Assembly: GCF_000297395.2 (NCBI RefSeq)
Contig: NZ_HF570108.1
Coordinates: 4,759,780-4,823,779, forward strand
DNA from: Micromonospora lupini str. Lupac 08
GTDB lineage: Bacteria > Actinomycetota > Actinomycetes > Mycobacteriales > Micromonosporaceae
DNA: 64,000 nt
Direction of reading: 5' to 3'
The notes beneath the pieces are model-generated. The model did not search any database. It had not been told where the DNA came from and saw nothing but the letters and a program-made list of their open reading frames with translations. Within the stretch, counting starts at the first letter, position 1; the number at the start of each line of letters is the position of its first letter. The position numbers were made by a program, and so were the translations under genes. Below, piece by piece: positions 34,012-43,410 of this stretch.

Positions 34012-37000
34012 GTGAGCGTGCCAGCCACCCCGACAGAGGAGTACCGCGTCCTCGGGCCGCTGACGGTGGTTGTCGCCGGCCGCTCCGCGCCGGTGACCGC
34101 ACCGAAGCAGCGCATCATCCTGGCAAGCCTGCTGCTGCGGGCCGGCAGCTGGGTCACCGCCACGGAACTCGCGAACGCCCTGTGGGACGACCGAGCACCG
34201 AAGGACCCTCGCAGCGCCCTTCAGGTGCACCTCACCCGCTTGCGCGCCCGGTTCGCCACGATCCACCCGGAGAGACCCGATCTGATCGAGACCCGCCCCG
34301 GCGCGTACCGGATCGTGGTGCCGCCCGGATCGCTGGACCTGGACCGCTACCGGGACGCGATCGCGCAGGCCCGCTCCGCCCGACGCGCCGGGTCCGCCGA
34401 TGTCGAGCTGGCCTGGTTGCAGCAAGCCCTGGCCCAGTGGCGCGGCGACCCGCTCGCGTTGGTGCCGTCGGCCCGCATCCAGCGGGAGGTGGTCACCGCC
34501 CTGGTGGATGACCGGCTGCGCTGGATGGAGCGCCGGTTCGAGTTGGCGTTGGCCACGGGCCGGCACGCGCAGGTCATCGACGAGCTACGCGCCGCGACCC
34601 TCGCTCATCCCGAGCGTGGACGTCTGTGGGGCCACCTCATGGACGCCCTCGCCGAGACCGGCGACCGGGCCGCCGCGATCGCCGCGTACCACCAGGCACA
34701 CAGGAGGCTGCGCGACGAACTGGACGCCACACCCGACACGGAGCTGCGGCGCCGCTACCGCCGGCTGATCGCCGAAACAGGCCAGAGTCGCGGCAACGCG
34801 GTGATCCCGACGACGGGCCTCGGCGGATGGCGGGCACAGTGCCAGCTGCCACCGGACATCGCCGATTTCGTGGGGCGGGCGGACGTCTCCCGCGAACTGT
34901 GCACGACCCTCGGGTCGGGCGACACGCCTGTGGTCTGCCTGACCGGGGTGCCGGGGGTCGGGAAGTCCGCGCTCGCCGTGCGGGTCGCCCACCGCCTCCG
35001 GGCCCGGTTCCCCGACGGCCAGTGGTACGTGTGCGCCGGCGACGGACGGACCTGGCCCGACATCCTCGCGGAGATGCTGACCACCTCCGGAGTGGAACAA
35101 CCGCCGACCGGCACCACTGCGGCAGTGTCCCTGCTCCGCCGGCGCCTCACCGGACGGCGACTGCTGGTGACGATCGACGACGCCCCGGAAGGCGACCCAC
35201 CACACGGGCTCCTTCCCCTTCCCGCCGGATGTGCCGTCCTGGCCGTACGGCGCGGCGATCCACCGGCCCTGGACTGCGACGTCGCCCACGTGGTCACCCT
35301 GGACGTCCTCTCCCCCACGGAAGCCGCGGCACTGGTGACCGACATGGTCGGCCAGGCCCGGGTCAGCCGTACGCCCGCCGCGCTGGAGGCGCTTGTCGAA
35401 CGCTGTGACCGGCTGCCACTGGCACTCCGGATCGCCGGCGCCCATCTGGTCACCCATCCGGCCCGCGACATCGGCGAGTTCGCCGAACTGCTCGGCGCGG
35501 ACCCGCTCGGCACGCTCAGCCTGCCCGGCAGCCGACGGGCAGCGGTCCGGACGGCCTTCGAACTCGCCTACTCCGCACTGCCCACGGCCGTCCGGCGGCT
35601 CTTCCGGTTCCTCGAACTCGTACCCGGGTTCGCGCACCGTGTCGAGACGATCGCCGAGGTGACCGGGATGTCACCGTCCAGCGCAGCCGCGACAGTGGCG
35701 GACCTGGTCCGCGCCCGGCTCGCCGAACTCGCGCCCGACGGGGTCATCCGCCTGCACAGCCTGGTGGCCCGGTTCGCCGCCGAGCGCGGTCTCGACGAGG
35801 ATCCCGCGGCGGATCGGCGGGCCGCGCTGGTCCGGCTGGGAACGTCGTTGCTGAACGTCGCCGACGAGGCGGTGCGGCTGTGTCATCCGGATGTGGTGCG
35901 GGTCGGTGCCGGCACCGGGCAGGGGACCTTCGGCAGCCACCGGGCGGCCCGGACCTGGCTGCAACGGGAGCGCCGCAACCTCGTCGCGGTCGCGGTGTAC
36001 GCCGCCTCCGCCGGGCTGACCCCGCTCGCCGTGGGTCTGACCGACGCGCTGCGCGGGCCCTGCGGTGCCGACCGGCACCACACCGACTGGCGGATCGCCG
36101 CCGAGGCCGCTGTCGCGGCCACCGATCCGCTCCGCGAGCCCACGTACGCCGCCGTCGCCCGGCTCAACCTGGGACTGGCGTTGCAGGGGCTCAACGACCT
36201 GGGGGCCGCCGAGATCCATCTGCGGCAGGCCTGCGACCAGCTGCGCCGACGGGGTCCGGCCGAGTTGGAGGTCGTCGCCGTGACCGCTCTGGCCATGCAC
36301 CGCCTGCAACAGCCGACCAAGCGGTTCGACGACGCCATCGGCCTGCTCCACCGTGGCCTGCGACAGTGTCGACAGCTGGGGCTGCGGCACGCCCAGGCAC
36401 GCTGCCTGCTGTACCTCGGGATGGCCCACCACGCGCGCGGCGAACTGCGCCTTGCGTACCGTCAATTCAGCGCCGCGGCGCGGATCGGCGAGCGCGCCGG
36501 GGACTACTCCGCCCAGGCGGAGATCCTGGCCCGCCTCGGCGGTGTCTGCGGTGAGCTCGGCGCGCACCGCGAGGCGGTTCGGCGGTTACGGGCGGCCCTG
36601 CGGCTCGGCCGGTGGGCCCGCTCGGCGCACTCGGTCGCGCTCGCCTCCTACGGACTGGCCCGGATAAGCCGCGCCCAGGGCCGAGCGGACCGCGCCCACG
36701 CACACGTGGCCCGCGCCATCGCCTTCGCCGAAACCGGCGGTTATCTCGCCGTGCTGGTCAACGCCCGCAATCTGCTCGCCGGCCTGTATCGGGACGAGGG
36801 CCTGACCGGGCCCGCGGAGCTGGAGTACCGGCGCGCGCTGGGCGAGGCCGAGCGGATCGGTCATCCGGGCGCCCGGTGCGAGGCGCTGACCGGCCTCGCG
36901 CTGCTGGCCCACGGGCACGGTCGCGACCAGCAGATCCCGGTGATGGCCCGGCAGGCGGCCGTCGCCGCCCGGGCCGCCGGGTCACCTCGACTGCTGTCCC

Positions 37001-37050
37001 AGGTCCGGGAGTTGCTCGCCACACTCCAGCCGGCTCCGAGCAGGCGCTGA
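34012..37050 (+). CDS. Large SARP/AfsR-type pathway activator (SARP, BTAD, NB-ARC, TPR)
   Basis: A 1012-residue multidomain activator. Residues about 8-95 are the OmpR-like DNA-binding domain (YRVLGPLTVVVAGRSAPVTAPKQRIILASLLLRAGSWV). About 95-245 is the BTAD, a helical repeat domain (LDLDRYRDAIAQARSARR ... RFELALATGRHAQVIDELRA). About 295-560 is an NB-ARC NTPase with P-loop GVPGVGKSALAV (Lys318) and LLVTIDDAPEG. About 590-1005 is a run of TPR-like helices. The GTG start lies 78 bp after the LLM gene. As an AfsR-like protein it probably integrates a nucleotide- and signal-dependent switch for the polyketide genes. It is the intact relative of the broken gene at 26800. Confidence 0.92.
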   Translation: MSVPATPTEEYRVLGPLTVVVAGRSAPVTAPKQRIILASLLLRAGSWVTATELANALWDDRAPKDPRSALQVHLTRLRARFATIHPERPDLIETRPGAYRIVVPPGSLDLDRYRDAIAQARSARRAGSADVELAWLQQALAQWRGDPLALVPSARIQREVVTALVDDRLRWMERRFELALATGRHAQVIDELRAATLAHPERGRLWGHLMDALAETGDRAAAIAAYHQAHRRLRDELDATPDTELRRRYRRLIAETGQSRGNAVIPTTGLGGWRAQCQLPPDIADFVGRADVSRELCTTLGSGDTPVVCLTGVPGVGKSALAVRVAHRLRARFPDGQWYVCAGDGRTWPDILAEMLTTSGVEQPPTGTTAAVSLLRRRLTGRRLLVTIDDAPEGDPPHGLLPLPAGCAVLAVRRGDPPALDCDVAHVVTLDVLSPTEAAALVTDMVGQARVSRTPAALEALVERCDRLPLALRIAGAHLVTHPARDIGEFAELLGADPLGTLSLPGSRRAAVRTAFELAYSALPTAVRRLFRFLELVPGFAHRVETIAEVTGMSPSSAAATVADLVRARLAELAPDGVIRLHSLVARFAAERGLDEDPAADRRAALVRLGTSLLNVADEAVRLCHPDVVRVGAGTGQGTFGSHRAARTWLQRERRNLVAVAVYAASAGLTPLAVGLTDALRGPCGADRHHTDWRIAAEAAVAATDPLREPTYAAVARLNLGLALQGLNDLGAAEIHLRQACDQLRRRGPAELEVVAVTALAMHRLQQPTKRFDDAIGLLHRGLRQCRQLGLRHAQARCLLYLGMAHHARGELRLAYRQFSAAARIGERAGDYSAQAEILARLGGVCGELGAHREAVRRLRAALRLGRWARSAHSVALASYGLARISRAQGRADRAHAHVARAIAFAETGGYLAVLVNARNLLAGLYRDEGLTGPAELEYRRALGEAERIGHPGARCEALTGLALLAHGHGRDQQIPVMARQAAVAARAAGSPRLLSQVRELLATLQPAPSRR

Positions 37051-37092
37051 GACGCTGCCCGGCGACGCGGACGGGCAGCCGAAGGGTGAACG

Positions 37093-38265
37093 ATGGTAGC
37101 GATCCGAGCACGGCGGCTCTTCGACGGCGAGCGAATGATCCGGGCCGAACGGCCGACCGTGCTCGTCGACGGCGGTGTGATCCGGTCGGTGTTCGACGGG
37201 CCACCGCCGTCCGGGCACGAGGTGGTCGACCTGGGTTCCGCCACGCTGATGCCGGGCCTCATCGACGCCCACGTCCATCTCGCGTTCGACGCCACGGCGG
37301 ACACCGTGGCCGGCCTCGTCACCGCCGACGACGACGTGGTGCTGGACCGGATGCGCTCGGCCTCGGCCGCCACGCTCGACGCCGGCGTCACCACCGCCCG
37401 CGACCTCGGCGACCGCGGCTACCTGGGCGTGCGGGTACGCGCCGAGACCGCCGCCGACGTCCGTCTCGGCCCGCGACTGCTGGTGGCCGGGCCGCCGATC
37501 ACCTCGGTCGGCGGCCACTGCTGGTTTCTCGGCGGTGAGGTCGAGGGAGTCGAGGCGATCCGCGCGGCGGTCCGGGAGCGGGCGGCGCGGGGCGTCGACG
37601 TGGTGAAGGTGGTCGTCACCGGCGGCCGGCTCACCGCGGGGTCCCATCCGCACGAGGTGCAGTTCGGGCCGGCCGAGCTGTCCGCCGTGGTGCAGGAGGC
37701 GAAGCGGCACGCTCTGCCGGTCACCGGGCACTGTCACGCCGCGGACGGTATCGCCGACGCGGTCGCGGCCGGATTCGACGGCGTCGAGCACTGCACGTTC
37801 GTCACCGCCGACGGCACCAACGTGGATCCGGCGCTGCTGAGCCGGATGGCTGCCGCGGGCACCCGGGTCACCCTCACCCTGGGCTCGGTTCCGCAGCCCG
37901 GGGACCACACCGGCCCGGACGGGGTCGACCCCCGCCGGAAGGCCGTGCACGACGCGCTGTGGCGCGTCGCCACCTCGGGGGTACCCGTCGCCTGCGCCAG
38001 CGACGCCGGCTGCGGGCCCGGTAAACCGCACGGATCACTCGCCTACGCGGTCCTGGCGATGGCTGATCTCGGGTTCTCGCCGACGGAAGCACTACGAGCC
38101 GTCACCTCGGGTGCCGCCCAGGTCTGCGGGATCGCCGATCAGGTCGGCCGGATAGCCCCCGGGTACCAGGGCGACCTGCTCGCGGTCCACGGCGATCCGG
38201 CCATCGACCCGGGGGCGCTGCGGCACGTCGCCGCGGTGTTTCGCGCCGGGCTCCGGGTGCGGTAG
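37093..38265 (+). CDS. Amidohydrolase-superfamily metal-dependent hydrolase
   Basis: A 390-residue TIM-barrel hydrolase. DAHVHL gives the H-x-H metal pair. VDVVKVVVTGG may supply the bridging lysine, PVTGHCH and FDGVEHCTF give two further histidines, and CASDAGCGP gives the catalytic aspartate. The complete set suggests an active binuclear-metal enzyme. The arrangement is closest to imidazolonepropionase- or prolidase-like amidohydrolases. It follows the large SARP by 42 bp and precedes the aromatase/cyclase. A homologous amidohydrolase occurs in the rishirilide cluster, from memory, where its role is unsettled. Hydrolysis of an amide or lactone in precursor supply or tailoring is possible. 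Confidence 0.85.
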   Translation: MVAIRARRLFDGERMIRAERPTVLVDGGVIRSVFDGPPPSGHEVVDLGSATLMPGLIDAHVHLAFDATADTVAGLVTADDDVVLDRMRSASAATLDAGVTTARDLGDRGYLGVRVRAETAADVRLGPRLLVAGPPITSVGGHCWFLGGEVEGVEAIRAAVRERAARGVDVVKVVVTGGRLTAGSHPHEVQFGPAELSAVVQEAKRHALPVTGHCHAADGIADAVAAGFDGVEHCTFVTADGTNVDPALLSRMAAAGTRVTLTLGSVPQPGDHTGPDGVDPRRKAVHDALWRVATSGVPVACASDAGCGPGKPHGSLAYAVLAMADLGFSPTEALRAVTSGAAQVCGIADQVGRIAPGYQGDLLAVHGDPAIDPGALRHVAAVFRAGLRVR

Positions 38266-38347
38266 CTCTCCAACGGCGCTCCACCGGACGCCGATCGGCG
38301 CCCGGGACGCTCGGGGCGTACCCCATCCGACCGGTAGGAGGACCGCC

Positions 38348-39301
38348 GTGCCCGAACCCGAAGTCCACATCACCCGGCACAGCATCGACGTCGACGCACC
38401 CGTCGACGCCGTGTACCCGATCATCGCGGACGTCACCAGGTGGCCGTACACGTTCGGGCCGACGGTCCACGTCGACCTCCTCGAACGTCACGCCGGCGGA
38501 CCGCAGCAGACCGAGCGGCTCCGGTTGTGGGCCGTCGCGAACGGCCTCGTGCGGTCGTGGACCTCGCGGCGCACCCTGATCCCGGCCGCCGGCCGTGTCG
38601 TCTTCCGGCAGGAGGTGTCGGCGGCTCCGGTCGCGTCGATGGGCGGCGAGTGGCAACTCGAAGCGCTCGACGGCGGCCGCACCCGGGTGCTGCTCCTGCA
38701 CGACTTCACTGTCGTCGACGACGAGCCCGACGCGGCCGCCTGGGTGGAGCGCGCCGTCGACGCCAACAGCACTGCGGAACTGGCCGCGCTGCGCGCCGCG
38801 GCGCGTTCCGCCAATGCCGGCACCCGGCTCTCGTTCGAGGATTCGGTGAGTGTCCCGGCCCCGGCGTCCGACGTGTACGACTTCCTGTACCGCGCCGACC
38901 GGTGGGTCGAACGGCTGCCGCACGTCGCCCGCGTCGACCTCACCGAGGACGAGCCGAACGTCCAGACCCTGGAGATGGACACCCTGGCCCCGGACGGTGC
39001 GGTGCACACGACCAGGTCGATCCGGGTCGGGTTCCCCGCCGAGCGGCTCGTCTACAAGCAGACCACCCTGCCGCCGCTGCTGGCGGCGCACACCGGCGTC
39101 TGGACGCTGCGCCCCGAGGGCGACGGGGTCACCGTCACCTCGCACCACACGGTGGTGCTGCGCCCCGAGCGCATCGAGGAACTGCTCGGACCGGGAGCCA
39201 CCCTCGCCGGCGCCCGCGAGCTGGTCCAGCACAACCTCAGTACCAACAGCATCCGCACCCTGGAGCAGGCCCGCCTGCACCTGCAACCGGTAAGCGACTG
39301 A
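38348..39301 (+). CDS. Didomain aromatase/cyclase (ActVII-like)
   Basis: A 317-residue protein with two tandem START/Bet v1-like (SRPBCC) domains: about 5-150 (HSIDVDAPVDAVYPIIADVTRWPYTFGPTVHVDLL) and about 160-310 (SFEDSVSVPAPASDVYDFLYRADRWVERLPHVARVDL). Didomain ARO/CYCs work with a C9 ketoreductase to aromatise the first ring (C7-C12), in contrast to the monodomain type of unreduced polyketides. TAGGAGG precedes the GTG start. It is convergent with the ACP gene across a terminator hairpin. Together with the KR it predicts a reduced aromatic scaffold. Confidence 0.93.
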   Translation: MPEPEVHITRHSIDVDAPVDAVYPIIADVTRWPYTFGPTVHVDLLERHAGGPQQTERLRLWAVANGLVRSWTSRRTLIPAAGRVVFRQEVSAAPVASMGGEWQLEALDGGRTRVLLLHDFTVVDDEPDAAAWVERAVDANSTAELAALRAAARSANAGTRLSFEDSVSVPAPASDVYDFLYRADRWVERLPHVARVDLTEDEPNVQTLEMDTLAPDGAVHTTRSIRVGFPAERLVYKQTTLPPLLAAHTGVWTLRPEGDGVTVTSHHTVVLRPERIEELLGPGATLAGARELVQHNLSTNSIRTLEQARLHLQPVSD

Positions 39302-39313
39302 CCGGCGGCGGAC

Positions 39314-39356
39314 ACGGCGATGCGCGGCGACCGGACGGTCTGCCGCGCATCGCCGT
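39314..39356. terminator. Bidirectional terminator between ARO/CYC and ACP genes
   Basis: A perfect 15-bp stem (39314-39328 with 39342-39356) and a 13-base loop fill the 59-bp gap between these convergent genes. Confidence 0.75.
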
Positions 39357-39360
39357 ACGA

Positions 39361-39624
39361 TCACACCCCGGTCAACGTACGGTTGACGTCCTCCAGGAAC
39401 GCCCGGGGCGTGTCGCAGCGCTCGACCACCTCGTCCGGCAGTGCCACCGAGAACTCGCGGGACACCCGCGAGACGGTCTCCAGGATGGCGAGTGAGTCGA
39501 AGCCGAGTTCGACGAACGGGGTGTCGAGGATGTCGCCGTCGATGTCGACGGTGTCGTCGTCGCCGGCCGCCTCCCGCAGGATGCGCCGCAGGTCGTCGAG
39601 GCTGAGCAGTTCGCGAGTGGTCAT
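39361..39624 (-). CDS. Type II PKS acyl carrier protein
   Basis: An 87-residue ACP. The 4-prime-phosphopantetheine attachment site is Ser44 in ELGFDSLAI. Flanking helices fit the family: LSLDDLRRILREAAG at the start, then AILETVSRVSREFSVALPDEVVERCDTPRAFLEDVNRTL. It carries the growing poly-beta-ketone between KS-alpha/KS-beta and the tailoring reductase and cyclases. It is the last gene of the minus-strand AT / KS-alpha / KS-beta / ACP operon, 37 bp after KS-beta. Confidence 0.96.
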   Translation of the reverse strand: MTTRELLSLDDLRRILREAAGDDDTVDIDGDILDTPFVELGFDSLAILETVSRVSREFSVALPDEVVERCDTPRAFLEDVNRTLTGV

Positions 39625-39661
39625 GGCAGGTGGTCCCTTCGGTTGTCGGGTCGCTCGGACG

Positions 39662-40873
39662 TCACTGCTGCGACCGGCGGAGCACCGCGGCGGCGTTGAA
39701 ACCGCCCCTGCCCCGGGCCAGCACCAGCACGCAGTTCAGCGGCAGCGACCGGGGCGAGCCGGTCACCAGGTCGATCGGGCAGTCCGGGGCGGGCGCGTCC
39801 ACGCCTGCGGTGTGCGGGGCGACACCATCGCGCAGGGCCAGCAGGGCGGTGGCCAGATCCAGCGCGGCAGCGCCCGCCTGCAGCCGTCCGACCATGGTCT
39901 TGGGCACGGTGACGGGCACCGCCCGGGGCCCGAAGACCGCGGCCAGCGCGGCCGCCTCGGCCCGGTCGGCGGCCCGGTCGGCCGTGCCGTCGGCGAAGAC
40001 GAGACCGACGTCGGCCGGGACCACCTGCGCATCACGCAGGGCACCGGTGATCGCCCGCCGCAGACCGGTCTCCGGGGCACCGGCGGGGTCGAACGTCGCG
40101 GCGTAGCCGGCCAGTTCGCCGTACACCTTCGCGCCCCTGGCGCGCGCCGCGTCCCGGTCCTCCAGCAGCAGGTGGGCGCCGCCCTCCCCCGGCACGGCGC
40201 CGTCCGCGTCGGCGGCGAACGGCCGGTACGCCCCGTCGGGGTCGGTGCGGCTGGTGTACCCGCCCGTACTCACCAACCCGGCGATCCCGAGCGGGCAGAG
40301 GGCGCCGTCCACGCCGCCGGTGAGGATCGCCGGGGTGCCGCGTCGGATCTGCCGGCGCGCGTGCCCCACCGCGTCGAGCCCGCCCGCGTGGTCGGTGACG
40401 AGTGCCGCACCGGGTCCCCGCAGGTTGTGACGGATCGAGATCTGCCCCGAATTGACAGCGTAGAACCAGGCGAACGACTGGTAGGCGCTGACGTGGCTGC
40501 CACCCTTGCTCCAGAGGTTCTCCAGCTCCCGCTGGCCGAACTCGAAGCCACCCATCGAGGAGGCGGTGGCGACGCCGATGTCGTAGCGAAGTCCGCCGGC
40601 GGCCGGCACCCCCGCGTCGGCGAGGGCCTGCTCGGCCGCGTAGAGACTGAGCCGGGTCATCCGGTCGGTCTGCGGCAGCAGCCGCCCCGGCAGGTGCTCC
40701 TCGGCGACGAAGCCGGACACCTCACCGGCCAGGCGCACCGGGTATCCGCTCGGGTCGAAGCGGGTGATCTCCCGGATGCCGGCCCGTCCGTCCAGGGTCG
40801 CCCGCCAGTACGCCTCGGTTCCCAGCCCGTTGGCCGCGGCCACGCCCAGGCCGGTCACGACGGCGGCGCTCAT
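39662..40873 (-). CDS. Type II PKS ketosynthase beta / chain length factor
   Basis: A 403-residue thiolase-fold partner of KS-alpha that sets chain length. The nucleophile position is not cysteine. The usual (E)Q-A-G-G-L-D-A stretch of chain length factors reads VTDHAGGLDAVGHAR here, with Asp161-His162 where glutamine is normal. Other family blocks are present: TASSMGGFEFGQRELENLW, HVSAYQSFAWFYAVNSGQISIRH, GVDGALCPLG and PGEGGAHLLLED. The ATG overlaps the stop of KS-alpha (ATGA at 40870-40873), the coupling usual for the heterodimer. Chain length cannot be read safely without the gate residues in an alignment. Confidence 0.95.
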   Translation of the reverse strand: MSAAVVTGLGVAAANGLGTEAYWRATLDGRAGIREITRFDPSGYPVRLAGEVSGFVAEEHLPGRLLPQTDRMTRLSLYAAEQALADAGVPAAGGLRYDIGVATASSMGGFEFGQRELENLWSKGGSHVSAYQSFAWFYAVNSGQISIRHNLRGPGAALVTDHAGGLDAVGHARRQIRRGTPAILTGGVDGALCPLGIAGLVSTGGYTSRTDPDGAYRPFAADADGAVPGEGGAHLLLEDRDAARARGAKVYGELAGYAATFDPAGAPETGLRRAITGALRDAQVVPADVGLVFADGTADRAADRAEAAALAAVFGPRAVPVTVPKTMVGRLQAGAAALDLATALLALRDGVAPHTAGVDAPAPDCPIDLVTGSPRSLPLNCVLVLARGRGGFNAAAVLRRSQQ

Positions 40874-42138
40874 GCCGTCCTCCGATCCGGACGGGCCAGC
40901 ACGACGGCGCTCTGGAAGCCACCGAAGCCGCTGCCGACGCTCAACACGGTGTCGACCCGCTGTTCCCGGGCGGTCAGCGGAACGTAGTCCAGATCGCACT
41001 CGGGGTCGGCGACATGCAGGTTCGCGGTCGGCGGGACCACGCCGTACTCCATGGCCAGCGCGCACGCGACCAGCTCCAGCGCGCCGATCGCACCGAGTGA
41101 ATGCCCGATCATGGATTTGATCGAGCTCACCGGTACCCGGTAGGCGTGGTCGCCGAGGCTGCGTTTGAACGCCGCCGTCTCGTGGCGGTCGTTCTGTTTG
41201 GTGCTCGATCCGTGTGCGTTGACGTAGTCGACGCCCTCCGGTGCGATCCGTGCCTCGTCCAGGGCCACCCGGACCGCCTCGGCCATCTCCACACCGTCGG
41301 GCCGTAGCCCGGTCATGTGGTACGCGTTGCTGCGACTACCGAACCCGGCGACCTCCGCGTACACGTGCGCGCCCCGGCGCCGCGCGTGTTCCAGCTCCTC
41401 CAGGACGAGCACGGCCCCGCCTTCGCCGAGGACCAGCCCGTTGCGGGTGGCGTCGAAGGGGCGCGACGCGTGGGCCGCGTCGTCGTTGCGTGGGCTGGTC
41501 GCCTTGATGGCGTCGAAGCAGGCGAGCGTGATCGGTGAGATCGGGGCGTCGGTGCCGCCGGCGACGACCACGTCGGCGCTGCCCTCGCGGATCAGTTCGG
41601 CGCCGTGCCCGACGGCGTCCAGTCCGGAGGTGCAGCCGTCGGAGATCAGCGCCACCGGCCCCTGCGCACCAACGGTGTGGGCCACCTCGGCCGCCGCCGA
41701 GCTGGGCACGAACCAGTCGTACAGGTGCGGAACCGCGTACTCCGGGTCGACCAGCCAGGACCGGCCGCCGTCGCTCAGCACGACGTACTCCCGTTCCATG
41801 CTCGTGGTGCAGCCGACCGCACAGCCCAGCGACACGGCCAGCCGTTCACCGTCCGTGCCGGGCAGGTCGAGGCCACTGCCCGCGATGGCTTCGCGGGCCG
41901 CGGCGACCGCGAACTGGGTGGCCCGATCCATCCGCCGCGCCTCCTGCGGGCTGAGCCCGGCCTCGACCGGATCGAAGTCGCACTCGGCGGCGATCCTCGA
42001 CCGGTACGGCGACGGGTCGAATGCGGTGATGGGTCGGGTCGCGGTGCGGCCCGAGCTGAGCAGGTCCCAGTACTGCTTGAGGTTGGTACCACCCGGAGCG
42101 ACGGCTCCGAGCCCGGTGACGACCACACGACGACTCAT
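40870..42138 (-). CDS. Type II PKS ketosynthase alpha
   Basis: This 422-residue condensing enzyme makes the poly-beta-ketone by decarboxylative Claisen condensation. The nucleophile is Cys169 in SDGCTSGLDAVGHG, the same number as in actinorhodin KS. The histidines are in VDYVNAHGSSTKQNDRHE and IKSMIGHSLGAIGA. RRVVVTGLGAVAPGGTNLKQYWDLL is the typical start. It overlaps KS-beta by four bases and lies 10 bp after the acyltransferase gene, all on the minus strand in one operon with ACP. Confidence 0.97.
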   Translation of the reverse strand: MSRRVVVTGLGAVAPGGTNLKQYWDLLSSGRTATRPITAFDPSPYRSRIAAECDFDPVEAGLSPQEARRMDRATQFAVAAAREAIAGSGLDLPGTDGERLAVSLGCAVGCTTSMEREYVVLSDGGRSWLVDPEYAVPHLYDWFVPSSAAAEVAHTVGAQGPVALISDGCTSGLDAVGHGAELIREGSADVVVAGGTDAPISPITLACFDAIKATSPRNDDAAHASRPFDATRNGLVLGEGGAVLVLEELEHARRRGAHVYAEVAGFGSRSNAYHMTGLRPDGVEMAEAVRVALDEARIAPEGVDYVNAHGSSTKQNDRHETAAFKRSLGDHAYRVPVSSIKSMIGHSLGAIGALELVACALAMEYGVVPPTANLHVADPECDLDYVPLTAREQRVDTVLSVGSGFGGFQSAVVLARPDRRTA

Positions 42139-42148
42139 GGTGCGACCG

Positions 42149-43168
42149 TCACACCCGGGGCTCAAGTGCCGGTCGAGGCGTCCTGGAAGCGGGTGCGGCA
42201 ACGGCGGACAGGGCCGCGGCGAAGGCGGCGAGGTCGTCCTCGCGGCTCCCGGCCCGAACGGGCAGCGCGGCCAGGGCAGTGGATCCGCCTCGTCGTACCG
42301 CTGGATGACGTCGGGCGAGCGCGGTGAGCCCGTGCGGTGCGCCGGCCTCGAGAAGCACGGCCGGCTCGGTGGCGCAGACCGCGTCGAGCGCGGCGGCGAA
42401 CCAGACCGGCGCGACCGGCTGTCGGGCCCAGTAGTCCGGGTCGGTAGCCACCGCCGGCGTCATCCGGGCGCCTGTGTAACAGGAGTACACGGGCAGTTGC
42501 GGAGGCCGCAACGGCATCGTGCGCAGCAGCGGTTCGGCGCGGGCGGCCTCCGCGGCGACGGCAGGACTGTGGAACGCCACAGTGGAACGGGCCGACTGGC
42601 AGGTGACGCCTGCTTCCCGCAGGCGCTGCGCGGCTCGCGCGAGAGGTTCGTCGGGGCCGGCGAGCAGCACCTGCCGTGGACCGTTGGCCGCGGCGAGCAC
42701 CACTGCTCCATCGAGGTAGGGCTGCACCTGCTCCGGGGTCGCGGCCACCGCGAGCATGCCACCGGGCGGCGCCTCGGCGAGATGGGTGAGCCGGTCGGCG
42801 AGTACGCGGACGGCGTCCGGCAGGCTCAGCACACCGGCGAGGGTCGCGGCCACCACCTCGCCGACGCTGTGCCCGAGCAGAGCCGTCGGCACCACGCCAC
42901 GGTCGAGCACGCTCCGGCCGAGCCCCCAGCCGACCGCGAACAGCAACGGCTGGGAGCGGCGGAGGTCGTCCAGCGGTACGACCGGATCGTCGGCGAGCCA
43001 ATCCGCCCGGATGGCGGCGCCCTCGGGCCCCCACAGGGCGAACACCTCGTCGACGTGGCGGCGGAAATCGCTGTCGCCGCGGTACAGACCGGTGGCCATG
43101 CCAGGTCGCTGCGCGCCCTGACCGGGAAAAAGGAGCGCCACCCGTACGGCTCTTCTCAGCTTCGACAT
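42149..43168 (-). CDS. Stand-alone acyltransferase (malonyl/acyl-CoA:ACP type)
   Basis: A 339-residue FabD-fold enzyme. VALLFPGQGAQRPGMATGLY is the opening. ALLGHSVGEVVAATLAGVLSL holds nucleophile Ser101. VAFHSPAV holds the motif that contributes to extender choice in type I PKSs. Such acyltransferases (ZhuC, DpsD, RslK3) occur in type II clusters that use a non-acetate starter. They are thought to edit or transfer starter or acetyl groups so that the KASIII-made starter wins. It is the first gene of the minus-strand AT / KS-alpha / KS-beta / ACP operon, divergent from the KASIII gene across 242 bp. Confidence 0.9.
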   Translation of the reverse strand: MSKLRRAVRVALLFPGQGAQRPGMATGLYRGDSDFRRHVDEVFALWGPEGAAIRADWLADDPVVPLDDLRRSQPLLFAVGWGLGRSVLDRGVVPTALLGHSVGEVVAATLAGVLSLPDAVRVLADRLTHLAEAPPGGMLAVAATPEQVQPYLDGAVVLAAANGPRQVLLAGPDEPLARAAQRLREAGVTCQSARSTVAFHSPAVAAEAARAEPLLRTMPLRPPQLPVYSCYTGARMTPAVATDPDYWARQPVAPVWFAAALDAVCATEPAVLLEAGAPHGLTALARRHPAVRRGGSTALAALPVRAGSREDDLAAFAAALSAVAAPASRTPRPALEPRV

Positions 43169-43410
43169 GCCCGGCAACGTCGCACCGACCGCTTGAGGCC
43201 GGCTCCAGGCGTACGCCGCTCGACGGTTTCTCGACCCCGCGCCGAGCGCGACACGCGACGGTGGCGACACCACGACGCGACCTCGCGGCCAACCCGCGGG
43301 AGCGCCGTTTCGAAGCCTGCCCCGCCCCGGGCGGGCGACCGCCGCCGGTCCGGTGTCACGAGCATCGGGCCGGCGGCTCCACGGCACGTGAGGATGAGGG
43401 CGGCGAGCAG

